Program-made: the position numbers and the translations under genes
Shown here: piece after piece, positions 12,701-24,700 of the stretch
Layout of the letters: each line of letters opens with the position of its first letter
Numbering within the stretch: the stretch's first letter is position 1
Assembly: GCF_020085105.1 (NCBI RefSeq)
Contig: NC_058063.1
Coordinates: forward strand, 14,935,762 to 14,999,761
Length of the DNA stretch: 64,000 nt
Source: Siniperca chuatsi
Lineage: Eukaryota > Chordata > Actinopteri > Centrarchiformes > Sinipercidae
Reading direction: 5' to 3'
Notes under the pieces: model-generated
Seen by the model: the letters and a program-made list of their open reading frames with translations, nothing else
Databases searched by the model: none
Told to the model about the DNA's origin: nothing

Positions 12701-15233
12701 CCTCAAAGCCCATTTCCTGCGACACAGAGAGCAGAACCCAGAACTGTCCCTCTCCCTGCTGCCTCCAGCACTGTCGGAGCAAATGCAGAGTGGCTCTGCT
12801 CCTGCTGCCATCCAGAGAAGGAGAAAACGGCGGGCTGATGATGAAGAGCCATTTAATGGAGTGAAAGGAAGCATTCCTGGGATGACAGAGAACATGGCTT
12901 TAGGATTCCTGTCTGGTGCATCTACTCGGCCCTCGCCTTCCTCTCTACCTCTGCCCCCCTCAGTGGACATGGCGTTGCTGTCCACAGCCCATTCACTGCT
13001 ACAGCTGAACAGAGCCTCAGCTGCAGCTGCTGCCAGCGCATCTAGTACTGTACTGCCTTCTTCCTCTTCGCCATCGTCTTCCTCCTCCTCCATGAGCAGT
13101 CAGTTCAAAGGAGCAAAGCAGCAGCGATTTGACGAAAACACACCTCCTCACTCTACCCTCCATACAACTTCCCCATACTCCCAACTGGCCCACCTCCCCA
13201 AGATTCTCTTCCCTGGAGGTACCTCCCCTCACCACCTTGCACTTCTCCGGCCCCCAGGCCACCCATCCACCTCCCACCTCACTTCGCCTCATCAGCTACC
13301 CTTCCCCTTTCCACCTTTCCCCAAACCATCAACGTCCTCCCCCTCTTCATCCTCTCCCACCACCTCTACCCAGACCTCAGACACCTCCAAGTTGCAGCGC
13401 CTGGTACAGAAGCTTGAAAAGCAGCCACAGGGAGGTGCCTCTTCTTCTTCCACCTCCTCACAAACCCCTGCTGAAGCAAATGGGGACACACATGGCCATG
13501 ACCTGACCACCACCTCCAGTGCCTATCGCAGGGAAATGTTAGCTGCTCTTGGTCTGAGCCCAAGTGCCAATGCTGCTGGACTAGTGACCAGCCAGGGAGT
13601 CTCAGGTTCTGGCACTACAACTACCATGACTACCCCTTCTCTGCCAACTGCCCAGGCTGCTAATCAGTGTGGAGTGTGTATGCGTGTCCTCAGCTGCCCC
13701 AGAGCTCTGCGTTTGCACCAGGCCACACATCTGGGAGAGCGCCCGTTCCCTTGTAAGCTTTGTGGTCGATCCTTTTCCACGAAGGGTAGCCTTAGGGCCC
13801 ACCTGGCCACTCACCGTGCCAGACCGGCAAACTCCCGTGCCTTGAACTCCTGCCCATTGTGCCCACGCAAGTTCACCAATGCCTTGGTTCTTCAGCATCA
13901 TATCCGCTTGCACCTAGGAGGGCAAATACCACCTGACGAAGATATGTGTCCTGAAGACGGTGAAGAAAGGCAGACTGCCATCTTCAATGATGGTGAGAAT
14001 GACTCCATAGGCTCATCTAAAGCCCAACAACTCGTTCCTCTGGCCTTAACAACAAGCTCCAAGTCTTCAGTTGATGCTCTCAACTCAGGGTCCACTTCTA
14101 AGCAATCCACAGCTGCTAATGCCACTTCTGTGAAGACGGAGAAATCAGAGGGTTCAACACCCAGTGTTAGCCCACCCCTGACCCGTAATCCCCCTTCAGT
14201 GGGAGCCGAGGGCCCCCTGCGTCTGGGAGACAACGCCTTAGCTGATGGCAGCCCCATGAACTCTGAGGAGGAGACCAATGCTGACCTGGGCAGCACTAGC
14301 CCTTTCAAAGCACCCTTAGCCAGTTCTCATTCAGCTGTAGTGAACGGAGACACAGAGGCAGATGACACCCCTCTTTCCCTCTGTGTTTCAAAGCCTGTAT
14401 TAGAAAATGATATGCTGCATAGAGGGGTAAATAATGATGGAACCTGCTCCACAGACAAACCCACCACGAGTCCTGATTCTAACCCAAAACCCCCAGCTGC
14501 AAATCCCTTACCTGCAATCACCCCATCTGCCAGCCCCAAAGCTATCCCTGAAGCAGAAGAGGCCTGTGGCAGTGTACCACAGGAGTCACAAGAGAGAGAT
14601 GCTGCCCAAAGCAAAGGCAAGAGTGAGACCACCACACCCAGAGAGCCTTTGTCAGTGTTGGATCCAGAGCCGGAGAAGGACACTCCAATGGAGGAGGGTT
14701 ATGGTGTGCCAGAAAAGCCATCAGAGGACCCAGAGCCCTCTGTCCCAGCCCCAGCACTGCACATCCAGCCTCCTCGCCCGGACAAACCCTATAGCTGCTC
14801 CCAGTGTGGAAAGGCTTACGCCAGCCGTAGCGGACTTAAGGTAAGGGTTAAAGATATTGTGGATTTACACTGTTCTTGTGTCAAAAGACAATGATTTTGA
14901 TGTTGTAATATGAACATATTTATCTAATACATTTTTATGTCAAGACAAGATTTCATCCTTCTGGTGAGTAAATTACTATTGTGTTGTGTTACTCATTGAC
15001 AGGGCCATATGAAAACTCACCCTGGAGCGTTGACCAATACCCCCTCCAAGGCTCAAACCAATGACAATGACACTGCGGAGGATCACAGTTCACATTCAGC
15101 CAATAAGAACCTGGGACAGCAGGAAGAAAAGCAGGGATTGGCTAAATCCCATGAGAAAGGTGACAGCACAGATCGTCTACCAATCAGTGTTGTTTCTAGC
15201 GTGATGGACGAGCCTATGGACACTACTGTGTAG
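9759..15233 (+). CDS. sall2: SALL2-like spalt-family C2H2 zinc-finger transcription factor
   Basis: Three exons: 9759-9834, 11491-14840 and 15003-15233 (TAG), about 1,218 residues, longer than mammalian SALL2 (~1,007). Exon 1 gives [12 protein letters not shown], the N-terminal motif by which SALL proteins recruit the NuRD repressor. A Gln/Leu-rich segment at about 196-230 ([20 protein letters not shown]) matches the family's oligomerisation region. Zinc fingers: a pair at about 389-439 ([31 protein letters not shown]), three at about 752-838 ([46 protein letters not shown]), and one at about 1128, cut by the last intron ([21 protein letters not shown]). Linkers are Ser/Pro/Thr-rich and probably disordered. 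SALL2 is chosen over other SALL genes because of the flanking 14q11.2 synteny. Nuclear DNA-binding regulator of proliferation and eye development in mammals. Confidence 0.9.
9835..11490 (+). other. SALL2-like intron 1
   Basis: The donor cacg/gtgaga and acceptor cctcag/atgacc join in phase (H-D-D-H). The intron contains pyrimidine-rich stretches and no exon I can support. An alternative first exon, as known for mammalian SALL2, was not found. Confidence 0.6.
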
Positions 15234-16240
15234 AAGAGTTAGCATCGTTAAATGGCTGCAGTCAGTCTTTAAAGGGTCCTGACAAGGGAATGTATTTTTT
15301 TTTAATAGAATGAGATTTGTTTAGAGTTTCTTGATTCTAATTCATGTTTACCTTTTGTATTAGGCAGATAGATCTAGTTTGTATTGTAGCAACATTACAA
15401 GAAATTTGTGAATGTAGTATTTTAGCCATGTATTTTTGTATTTCAAAGACCACAGTGAGGCCTTATCTTACACACTTCATAGCATTGTCATAATGAGAAT
15501 TAATTGTTTGCGCTTTTTTGCTGACACCTATTTCAGCACATACTGTATAAGCTGATTTGAATAAGAGGACGGTCCAGAATTTTACAAGATGAACTCCATA
15601 CCAAAACCGGCCAAATGATTAATGGCCAATGTTTGTAAATATAAGCTGCGGTTACATTTTATGCCTTTTTATTGTTACTTTCTTCTTTCTTTTTTTAATG
15701 CCATGCTGCTGAAAGCATGTTTCTGATGTGCTGAGTTGCACTGAGTTGCACTGTGTCCTGTGCTGCCGAAACATCAACTTAAATAAACATGTTAGAAATG
15801 ATGATAACCATGATGTTGATAATAATAATGATGGCAATGATTGTGTTAGGTTGTCAGTACTTTTGTGAACAGTCCTTTTAGCTGTAAACTTTGCTAGCAG
15901 CAAATTACCTTATTCACATTGATGATTGTAAATGGTCTTTCTTGTTGTTGACGCTATCTGCAGGTTCAAATCGACAACAAGGATGAGCCCTTATAACTCC
16001 CCCTCCTTTATCTTTGCTTTCCCCCCCTCTTCCCCCCGCTCTCCTCTCTCAAAGCACTTGAGAGTTTTCTGCTCCTGCAGAAATTGTCTACACTCACTGC
16101 ATTCCTGCTTAGCCCAGTTTAGTATTTGTATGCTTTGCTTTACCCTTTGTAAACCCTTTTTTGTAGCAATGACAAAATATGTTCCCATGCTTCCCATGTG
16201 ATGTATAAAAGATAAATAAAACAATGGTGATGTGAAGAGG
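15234..16240 (+). other. SALL2-like 3' UTR with candidate poly(A) signals
   Basis: Non-coding sequence after the stop codon. Canonical aataaa occurs at 15782-15787 and 16215-16220; either could end the transcript. Confidence 0.55.
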
Positions 16241-16535
16241 AGACCTGTTTGTTGCTCGTCTGTGGTTTTTTGGGGCTAGGGGGGTTTTGTTTTTTTTGTC
16301 TGGGTTCAGTTTAAGCCTGCATCTCTGTGAATTCATTTATCTGTTTAAGTATTCTGTTTGCATAAATCTTATTCATGTGTGCGCCTGCATGTACACTGTT
16401 GGTCAGTTTTCGCTTGTTTGTTCCAGCTCTCTATGTGTCTGGATCAGGGGTCCTTTGTCTGGGGCGCTGGGCTAGCTGTCTCCTAATTCTGCCTTTTTTG
16501 CCCTCAATGTCTTTTAATATGTTTCAGTTCCCCAG

Positions 16536-16607
<72 letters not shown>

Positions 16608-17599
16608 AAAGGATAATCAGAGCCTGTATGAGTGTGATTGAGGGTGCAGCTGTAGCTGCCCCCCACCACCACCACCACCACCACCACCTTTCCCTCCCCA
16701 CTCTGTGTCATACGCTCTTTCATACGCACTCTTTCATTTTCTCTTTCATTTCTCTCCCTCACTCTTTCTGCTCACCCTGTCACCCCTGTACTCCCCATGT
16801 AATGAGCTGACACACAGGAAGCTCTAATCCTCACACAATGCCACCCCTCTTCCCCCCAGAGTGACTGGGAGCGGGACAGGGGGCAACAGGGACCAACCTG
16901 GCCCAGCTGTCCCCAAAATGGCCGCCTTTAATCCCTCCAGTTTGTAGCCTACTGGGGCTCCAGAAACCATGACAACTGGTAACCAAGGAAAAGAATGCTT
17001 AGGGCAGGGAGCGGGACAAAAGGAGTGAAAGGAGGCATGTGTGAGAAGTTTGTCCACATGCGTTCGTGGGCGACAAGGGACGTGTCTCAATCAAAAAAAA
17101 GAGAGGAAGAAAAAAGAAAAGTCATTTTTATAGTTTTCAGTTTAAGAAAGACACAAGGAGGTGGAGGTGAATACAAAAGTCCACAGGTGTGATGTGCTGA
17201 TTGCAGGCTTCGATCACATGTAACACATTTATCACTCATCAGTAAGCATTAATTAACTCTCTGTAGACATCAATCATCTTCAGTAGAGAGAACAAAGGTT
17301 TTTTGAGGTGTTAAAGGTCAGGTAATATGCATATTTATCCTACTATTAAAGAAGAATCAACAACTATTTGGAAGACAAAGAAGTTGTTTATCTCACTTTG
17401 GCCATTATTTCAGTAATTACAGCTGCCATTCAACTGGAATGTGACTACATCACTAGACCAGTTATAGACAAAGAAGTTTTGTGTTAATTGTTTTTCCCCC
17501 CATGATTTGCTTAATAGAGAATTTTTGTATTTGTTTATAAAGCAAAATCAGCAAAACATAGAAATGGCTGTTAAATAAACTTTTAGCAAACCCTAAAGG
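16241..17599. other. Intergenic between SALL2-like gene and slc7a7
   Basis: Contains a long GT microsatellite (16541-16600), a CCA triplet run (about 16664-16687) and GC-richer sequence at about 16830-17060, with a YY1-like aaatggccgcc at about 16916. No exon supported. Confidence 0.5.
16541..16600. repeat. (GT)n microsatellite
   Basis: About 30 uninterrupted GT units. The long reading frames here encode only Cys-Val or His-Thr repeats and are not genes. Confidence 0.95.
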
Positions 17600-17964
17600 G
17601 TAACACTTAATTTAAGTTCCTATTTAGCATTTATAAGCAGCATATAAACGGTCTAATAAATAATAAATGGTCTATAACACATTATAAGGTAGCCTAGTTG
17701 TAAGCCAATAAAGATGTTTATTAATGTATTTGTCAACAACACCCATAAATGCAGGTTGGTGTATAAACTGATAATAAATGACAATACAGTAAAACATATT
17801 TGTAACTATATAAAACATGTCTTCATAGGAGAAATTATAATTGTTGACAAATACTGTATATTAATAAATACTTAAACATCCTTATAGCTGGGTACAACTA
17901 CATTATTAAATGTTTGTATACTGCTTATAAATGGTAAATAGGGGGACTTAAAGTAAAGTGTTAC
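17600..17964. mobile_element. Fold-back MITE
   Basis: The ends are inverted copies of each other over ~45 bp: gtaacacttaatttaagt at the left and acttaaagtaaagtgttac at the right, with further matching blocks (catttataagcag / ctgcttataaatg). The interior is AT-rich and non-coding. Such elements move with a transposase supplied elsewhere. Family not assigned. Confidence 0.85.
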
Positions 17965-19186
17965 TGATATTTGACATGTTGTTTCAGGAGAGCTTTTAAA
18001 ACGTTTTTTGTTTTGTTTTGTTAATGAGTCACAACATTGTCTTTAGCCTATTATCAGGACAAGAGAGAGATGGCTTTTGTGGACAAAATACTATAGGTAT
18101 TCTTTTACACTCTGTACAAGTGTTGGTCAAACTTTCAGTAATTTACACATCACTTTATGGAAACTGAGAGTAGATAATATTTCCTTCATATACTTCATAA
18201 ACTCTCCTGTTGTGAATTTGAAAAGGACACACAAATATCTCAGCAAAGAGTAACATTCCTCTGAGGGACTTTAAAGTTCTACTTTTTAATAAAGTTTTTT
18301 TTTTTGTTCGTTTTAATTAGTGTATCTGTGTGTGATGACTGCTTTGTGTGACTTGTTGTGATGTCTATGTAGCCTATAACTTGTTCTCAGGTCTATCTTG
18401 TAAAAGAGAGCTGGATCTCAATGACATATCAACTAGACTAAACTACATGTTGAATCCAATTTAAACACGTTGTAGGAATATTACATGACCCTGGGAGATT
18501 ATAAAAGGCCTGCTGAAGTCAGAATAAACTCCACACACTGTGATTCTACGTCCTTCAGTATTTTATAAATCCACAAGAGGGAGCTATGATCCATCAAACG
18601 AGTACGATCACCAGACAGCGCATACTCAATATTTTGTCCGAATTATTTTACACTGGCATGATTATTACATCATTATTATGGTTAATCTTTCACAGAAATA
18701 GTAAACATCAGCTGATCCCCCCTGTTTGTTTTTATTCAATTTTGTTTAATTTATACTATTAGTAGTATTACAATTTGGTAACTTTAGAAATGTTTTCCTG
18801 TTATGTAAAGACAGATTCAACTTTTGCAAGCAAATCCCTTGCATTTTATCTTTCCACAGAAGGATTTTAGAGAGATTTATGAATGTAGACAAATCTCACA
18901 TCAGTGGAGGCTCACACATCCACTACTCATACATTTTTAGACCTTATTAAGAATCACTGCATTGATTTACAGTGTGCCGTTGGCACTGTAACGTTTATCA
19001 AAGGACTACCGGTAATAGGCCTAGTTCAGTGCCGATGATGATAACACCTGTTTGATGTGCGCGATAATTTAATTAAAACACCAACATTTCACAGCTCAAC
19101 TCACTCAGGAGACACAATGCGAGGCAGTTGAGCACCCCCTTCCTTCCTCATTCGTTTCCTTGGTAGTAAAGCGTTAGAAACAGAAG
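17965..19186. other. Intergenic, slc7a7 upstream region
   Basis: AT-rich with no exon seen. A CTCF-like ccacaagagggagct lies at 18571-18585; this is a motif match only. Confidence 0.4.
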
Positions 19187-19195
19187 TATATAAAG
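19187..19195 (+). promoter_or_regulatory. TATA box of slc7a7
   Basis: tatataaag lies about 25-30 bases before a purine-rich stretch that runs into a 5' UTR exon ending at 19411 with a GTGAGT donor. Position and spacing fit a TATA-driven start near 19215-19225. Confidence 0.6.
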
Positions 19196-19215
19196 CCACA
19201 AGTTCATCAGCTGAG

Positions 19216-19411
19216 GAGCGCAGAGGGGAACGAGCAAAGTCAAAACAAGAAGAAACAGCAGCGGAAAGACAGAGGAGGAAGGCTTGTTATTGGCTGGAAT
19301 AGAGAGAGAGAACAATGAGAGCTGGTGAAAAAATGTGAACCAAATCTGAAATTACACATTTATTTGTGGACACTTTCGACACCGGGAGGATCTGAAACGC
19401 GTTTAGAGAAG
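19216..19411 (+). other. slc7a7 non-coding first exon with short uORF
   Basis: Inferred 5' UTR exon: the start is placed by the TATA box and the end by gag-aag/gtgagt at 19411. It contains a 7-codon upstream reading frame (ATG 19315 to TGA 19338). Transcription start is approximate. Confidence 0.5.
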
Positions 19412-21622
19412 GTGAGTGCACAACAGCTGCTTCTACTTTACTGTATCTATTCAACAAGGATTTTCCTGATCATTCATGTAGGTGAACCACTTTACAAGAT
19501 TAGATTAGCCTTTATTGTCTGCCTTAGGAGAAATGTGTACTGGGCATTAGAGAGAACACAGTTGATGTAGCAGCACACATGTACAGTCAAACTACACTTA
19601 ATATGCAGAATCACACACAGACCTATAAACACCAGAACATGCACACCAAGATATCGCAGGGAAGCCCTCCAAGATAGGTACAATCAAGTTTACAACACAG
19701 GCAGATTAATTATTTATTAACTTGTAATGTCATTCCAAGTGCGCCTTGTTGTCTTTTAGCTCTGTATGTAAAACTGCATCCTTGAAATCAAATCAAGCCA
19801 GTGCTCTCTGAAACTAGCAATGTGACTGTAAGAGGCTTTTTCAGGGCTTTTAGATTTAGTCTCATTATCATTTCAAAAGGAACAAGTAACAAATAAAAAA
19901 AAAACGTGTTTTATAGGTAGTGTTACAAGTTACACAGGAGCCAGACATCCTGCAACCAGGTGATTCCTCCCCTGTCATCTTTCTGATATAATTTAAACTC
20001 CCATAAAAGAAACTGAATCCTCATGATAATAAAAATGTTAGTCTCAGAGGTAAATGCTCTATGAATCCCTAAAAAAAAGGAGCTGAATCATTTCACTATA
20101 TACTTGAGTTGAGAGAATTTTCTTGATCCAGGATGTAACCTTGAGTAACACATGAAGGACTACTTATCAGCAGCTTCTGGACCTTGCACTCTCTTTTCTG
20201 TAGGAGCCTCGCCTCTCAGTGTCTGTGGCACGCGTTTGATCACATGCAGGGGCTCTAAATCTACTGTCCTTCTCCTTTGCAGTCACTCCTTCAGGAACTC
20301 ACGTGCTGCTGCTAGTGCTTCCTCAAGGTATCTGAACTTTTCACTCACTTCTCCTTACAAGCTTCACACCGTCATATTTGTCTCTGATCTTCGTTCTACA
20401 GTAATCTACATCTATAGTAAAGTATGTCCTTGTGCATGTTGATATCAGGTTATCTCACTTACTTTGATGATCTTTTGGCTGCCTGACTCTCTTCTATATC
20501 TCTCCCACTGAATTACTTATTTAGTGTCTTCTGTTTGCTATCTTGGGATCATTTTTGACATAATTGTTCTTTCTGTCTAAATCTTTGGCTCTGCTTATCA
20601 AGAAATGCTTCAAGACATTTTTGGTGATTTGAAGGTGAAAAGTCAAAAAAAGAGTTAAAACTTGGATATGTTTGGTTGAAAAGTGGCAGTTTTTAGTTTT
20701 ACAAAACAGAAGGTAGGAAAACTTACAGCTAGTCTTTGAAATCACAGTGAAACAAATGTTACATTTAAATTTTCACTTTTCAACACAAAATATTCTGGGT
20801 GCTTAGATGTCTTTTCACCCTTAAATCACCCCAAAAATATGTGTTTTTGAAATGAAAACACATTTCAACTCAGCAGATTGCTAATTTTTCTTGAAAATCT
20901 TAATGTAATATTGCTGCAATCCTTGCCTTGACACAGAGCGTCCTTTCACATTAAAAACCCCATTAACATTTAATTTAATTTAAGGCAGTTAATTTGTAAG
21001 TTTGTGTGTGTTTGTACATTACATTGTGGCAAGCTGGAGCCCATTAACGCAGAGTGACATTAACGAATTGAAGGCAGTCATGCAGAAAGGTGAATGAACA
21101 TGCCGGCTAGCATGTGTCTGTCTCATCATCAAACTCCATACACGCTGAGAATAATGAACTTTGGAAAACATGTGACCGGCCACTGTGCTGGCTCTCTCAC
21201 TCTCAAACTCTGCGTGTGTGCATGTGGGTGGATTGGTGAGCAGTCAAAATGTGCGTGTGTGTGTGTCTCAGTCAGTAATTCTTCCTTAGCTAAACGTATG
21301 GTTACTAATGAAGAGCCGGTGTTTTCAGGCATGTGGCATGTTTGCTCCTCTCCCTCTCTCTGTCAATACACTCAACCTTAAAAGGCCATTTGCTGTGCAG
21401 CCTAATGGCTCTCAAATCCAACAGTGTGTACACTAGTGTGGTATTATGTGATTTTTTGCATGTTTGTTCCCACATTAACGCCTGTGGCACGTAAATATGT
21501 TTTTGTTTGACTAGATTTCGACAGGATTGAAACAACACAAGTATTTGCTGTATGTATGCTATGACAAATCAGTCTCCATGGTAACAGCATCACTGATATG
21601 ACCTTGTGCATTGCCTCTACAG
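19412..21622 (+). other. slc7a7 intron 1
   Basis: A ~2.2 kb intron between the inferred first exon and the exon that carries the start codon (acceptor ctctacag at 21622). No further exon or clear mobile element recognised. Confidence 0.5.
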
Positions 21623-21646
21623 ATGGCAGGAGATGATCACAGATAA
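21623..21646 (+). promoter_or_regulatory. uORF in slc7a7 5' UTR
   Basis: The exon that carries the real start begins exactly at an ATG (atggcaggagatgatcac), which stops after 7 codons at TAA, 127 bases before the coding start at 21774. Together with the uORF at 19315 it could restrain translation. Confidence 0.55.
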
Positions 21647-21773
21647 CTGGGGGAACAAGTTGAAGTCTACAGTCTCACATCAAGGCGAAAACTCCCCATT
21701 TGTGACTGAAATTTTGTTCAGAAAATAGTTTGTCACTTTCCTAATTAATAAATAAACCACCAAAACACGAACA

Positions 21774-24700
21774 ATGGCTTCCTACAGCCCCACCCCACCA
21801 CAGGAGGCGCCCAATGGCAGCCCCCCATCTGTGAAGTCTGAAGGCTTGGAGGAGTCCATGAAACTGAAGAAAGAGATCTCCCTCCTGAATGGGGTCTGCC
21901 TGATCGTGGGGAACATGATTGGGTCGGGGATCTTCGTCTCACCCAAGGGTGTCCTCATCCACAGCGCCTCCTACGGCCTCTCACTGGTCGTGTGGACCAT
22001 CGGAGGGATCTTCTCTGTGTTCGGGGCCCTGTGCTACGCCGAGCTGGGGACCACCATCACCAAGTCGGGGGCCTCCTATGCCTACATCCTGGAGGCCTTC
22101 GGGGGTTTCCTGGCCTTTATTCGCCTGTGGACATCGCTGCTGATCATCGAGCCAACCGGCCAGGCCGTCATAGCCATCACGTTCTCCAACTACATGATGC
22201 AGCCCATCTTCCCCACATGTATAGCTCCATACCTGGCCAACAGGCTGCTGGCTGCTGCTTGTATATGTAAGTACACATCTGGAGTGTGTGTCAATGTGTA
22301 TGTGTGTATGACATTGAGAGAATGAGTAAGAAAAAAACAGAAAGATGAGTCAGTGTATAAGCGAGTAAGTGATATAAAGAGACAATGATGATGTCTGTCA
22401 CAGTTAGTTTGACATCTCAGGGCTCAACAGTAACTTTTAAAGGCCTCAGCTTTTGGTTGCCGAAATTGAAAATATGGTTGCCATTTTTAGTAACCTTATA
22501 TTTTGTGTAATTAAGATATTATACAGTTATATGTCAGCTTAATAATAAAAAAAGTGACATAAAATAATGTTTAAAAGCTTTATTACAGTAACCGAACAAA
22601 ATTCTTTATTGTTTGTGTTTTATCTAATACTTTACAGAATTTGAATCTTAAGTGTTATCAGTTAACATGTCCACCCTCAATACCTGGTATACAAATACCA
22701 GCATTCGTTTGTGATGTTGACAGACTTTTCACCCCATGGTCAAACAACTCAGTTTGCTTTGTCATTGTCTCTAAAACAGATGCATGTGCGCATGCGAGTA
22801 AATGCACCAACGCACATGCAGCGTTGTCTGGTTCCGGTTCCAACTGTAACAGCAATATTTAAATCTCATATTTAAGACTCATCTGATTGCTGTCCCAATT
22901 TTTTATATGTTAAAAAGTAGTTGCCACAGATGGCAACCAAAGGCTAAAAATTGGTTGTCAATTTCTCAAAATGGTTGCCAATGGCAACCTGGAAACCGTT
23001 ACTGTCGAGCCCTGCATCCAAAAGAGAACACATGAGCTTTATAGACTAGAGAAGTGAAAAAGGGTGACACGACAGCTGTGGTCAGCAGGTCTGCATGAGA
23101 AAGACTCAGTGACATCAGATGAAAGAGGAACTGAACGACCCCTAAAACCTGTGCACCAGTTTGGAAGAGTAATGGGGAAAAAACAGTTTACTCAATCTCA
23201 GAGTACTGATTTAGAAATCCTTGCACATGAGGACTTGAGTCACAACTTTATTTTGCTGTGGGAACAGCAAGAAACTATTCATAAATGTAGAGGTAAACTT
23301 TGTATATGGATGCGGCCCAGATTGCTGAGGTAACTAGAACACAATGGCACTGAGAAAGAGCAAAGCTGACAAACTGAATTAATCAAACTAATAAGATCGC
23401 TTTAAGACATTCACAAAAATTGCTCACCGAGGTAACCAAGCACAACTTTAGAGGCACAGAAATACCAACACTAAGGCAACCAGACAAGGAGACAAGAAGC
23501 CAAAGACAGCCAGAGAGCTTGCTAAGGTAATATTTCACAGACAAGCCCTGAAATTCAAGATAAATAATATGCATATTGTGCTCGTTTATAAATATTAAGT
23601 TAATATTACTCATTCATCCATCCACCCACCTGAAAGGCATGCATGCATGAACACACACTTGTGCCGCAATGCACCGATAAGCAGTGCTCAAAGGAGGGTG
23701 CTGATTGATAGCTGTGAGGTAAAGTCCTTACTGCAGTGAGACTCTGACCTGAGAGGCTAACAGGTTACTGACAGCTCAGCACAGGAGTAGAGCTTAAAAC
23801 CAAACTAAACACGCTTCCTGTCAGTGAAAACTTTTACTCTCTGGGAGACTGAGACTGGGAAACTGTGCCTCTCCTGCTTGGAAATGTATAAGACCTGATT
23901 TTGTGGTCCCTCTGCACCCCAATTTTATTCTATTTTAGTTGAGATTTGAATAAACTTACTTAAACTATTATTGTTAAAAGTGAATTTTTACACCCTATTT
24001 TTTCTTAGCTCTAGGCAAAACTTCTTACATCCTATTTTTCTTAGCTCTAGGCAAAACTTCTCATGAAAATGTACGTCAGATTTAGTAGAAGTCCAATTTT
24101 ACGGAAGGCCGTTTGTGCCAGGAAAAAAAAAATAGCTGAAAAGTTACGCATGATGATGAAAAATAAAATACTCATGGTAAGACAAAATTACCACTGCTAC
24201 TAGACACTAAGTCAAAATTCTGAAAAAAACAAATTTTTAATTTAACTTTTTCATAGTTTAGTATCTCATAATTATGACTCAGTAAGTAAAAATGTTGGCT
24301 TAATATCTCACATTTTTAAATGGTAAGTAAAAATCTTGACTTAGTATCCAATAATTATAAACTTAGTACTCATTTTTTTTCAATCCCAACTTGTGATGCA
24401 TTTTTTTTCTTTTCTCCATGTAACGTAGGTACTGCAAAGGACCATAATATGTCCAATGATCTCAAACGTATCAGAAAAGCAGATTTACTACTTGAAAATC
24501 TCACATGAATGACATTTGTAGTTGAGCTATGAAGTGGGAAAGTCAGTGAACGTTTGGCTTCCCGAGTTTCTGAGTCGTGTGACAGAAATAAAACCTTTAA
24601 CTTTTACAAAAAGTATTTGTAAAATTTGTATCCATCACTAGTAAGAAAACACTTCCTCATTCACTCACTCAATAACACGTAAATTAACGCTTCTTAGCAG

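Noticed and set aside
16375-16810. Long frames on both strands near 16.5 kb
   Set aside because: Products of the (GT)n and CCA repeats.
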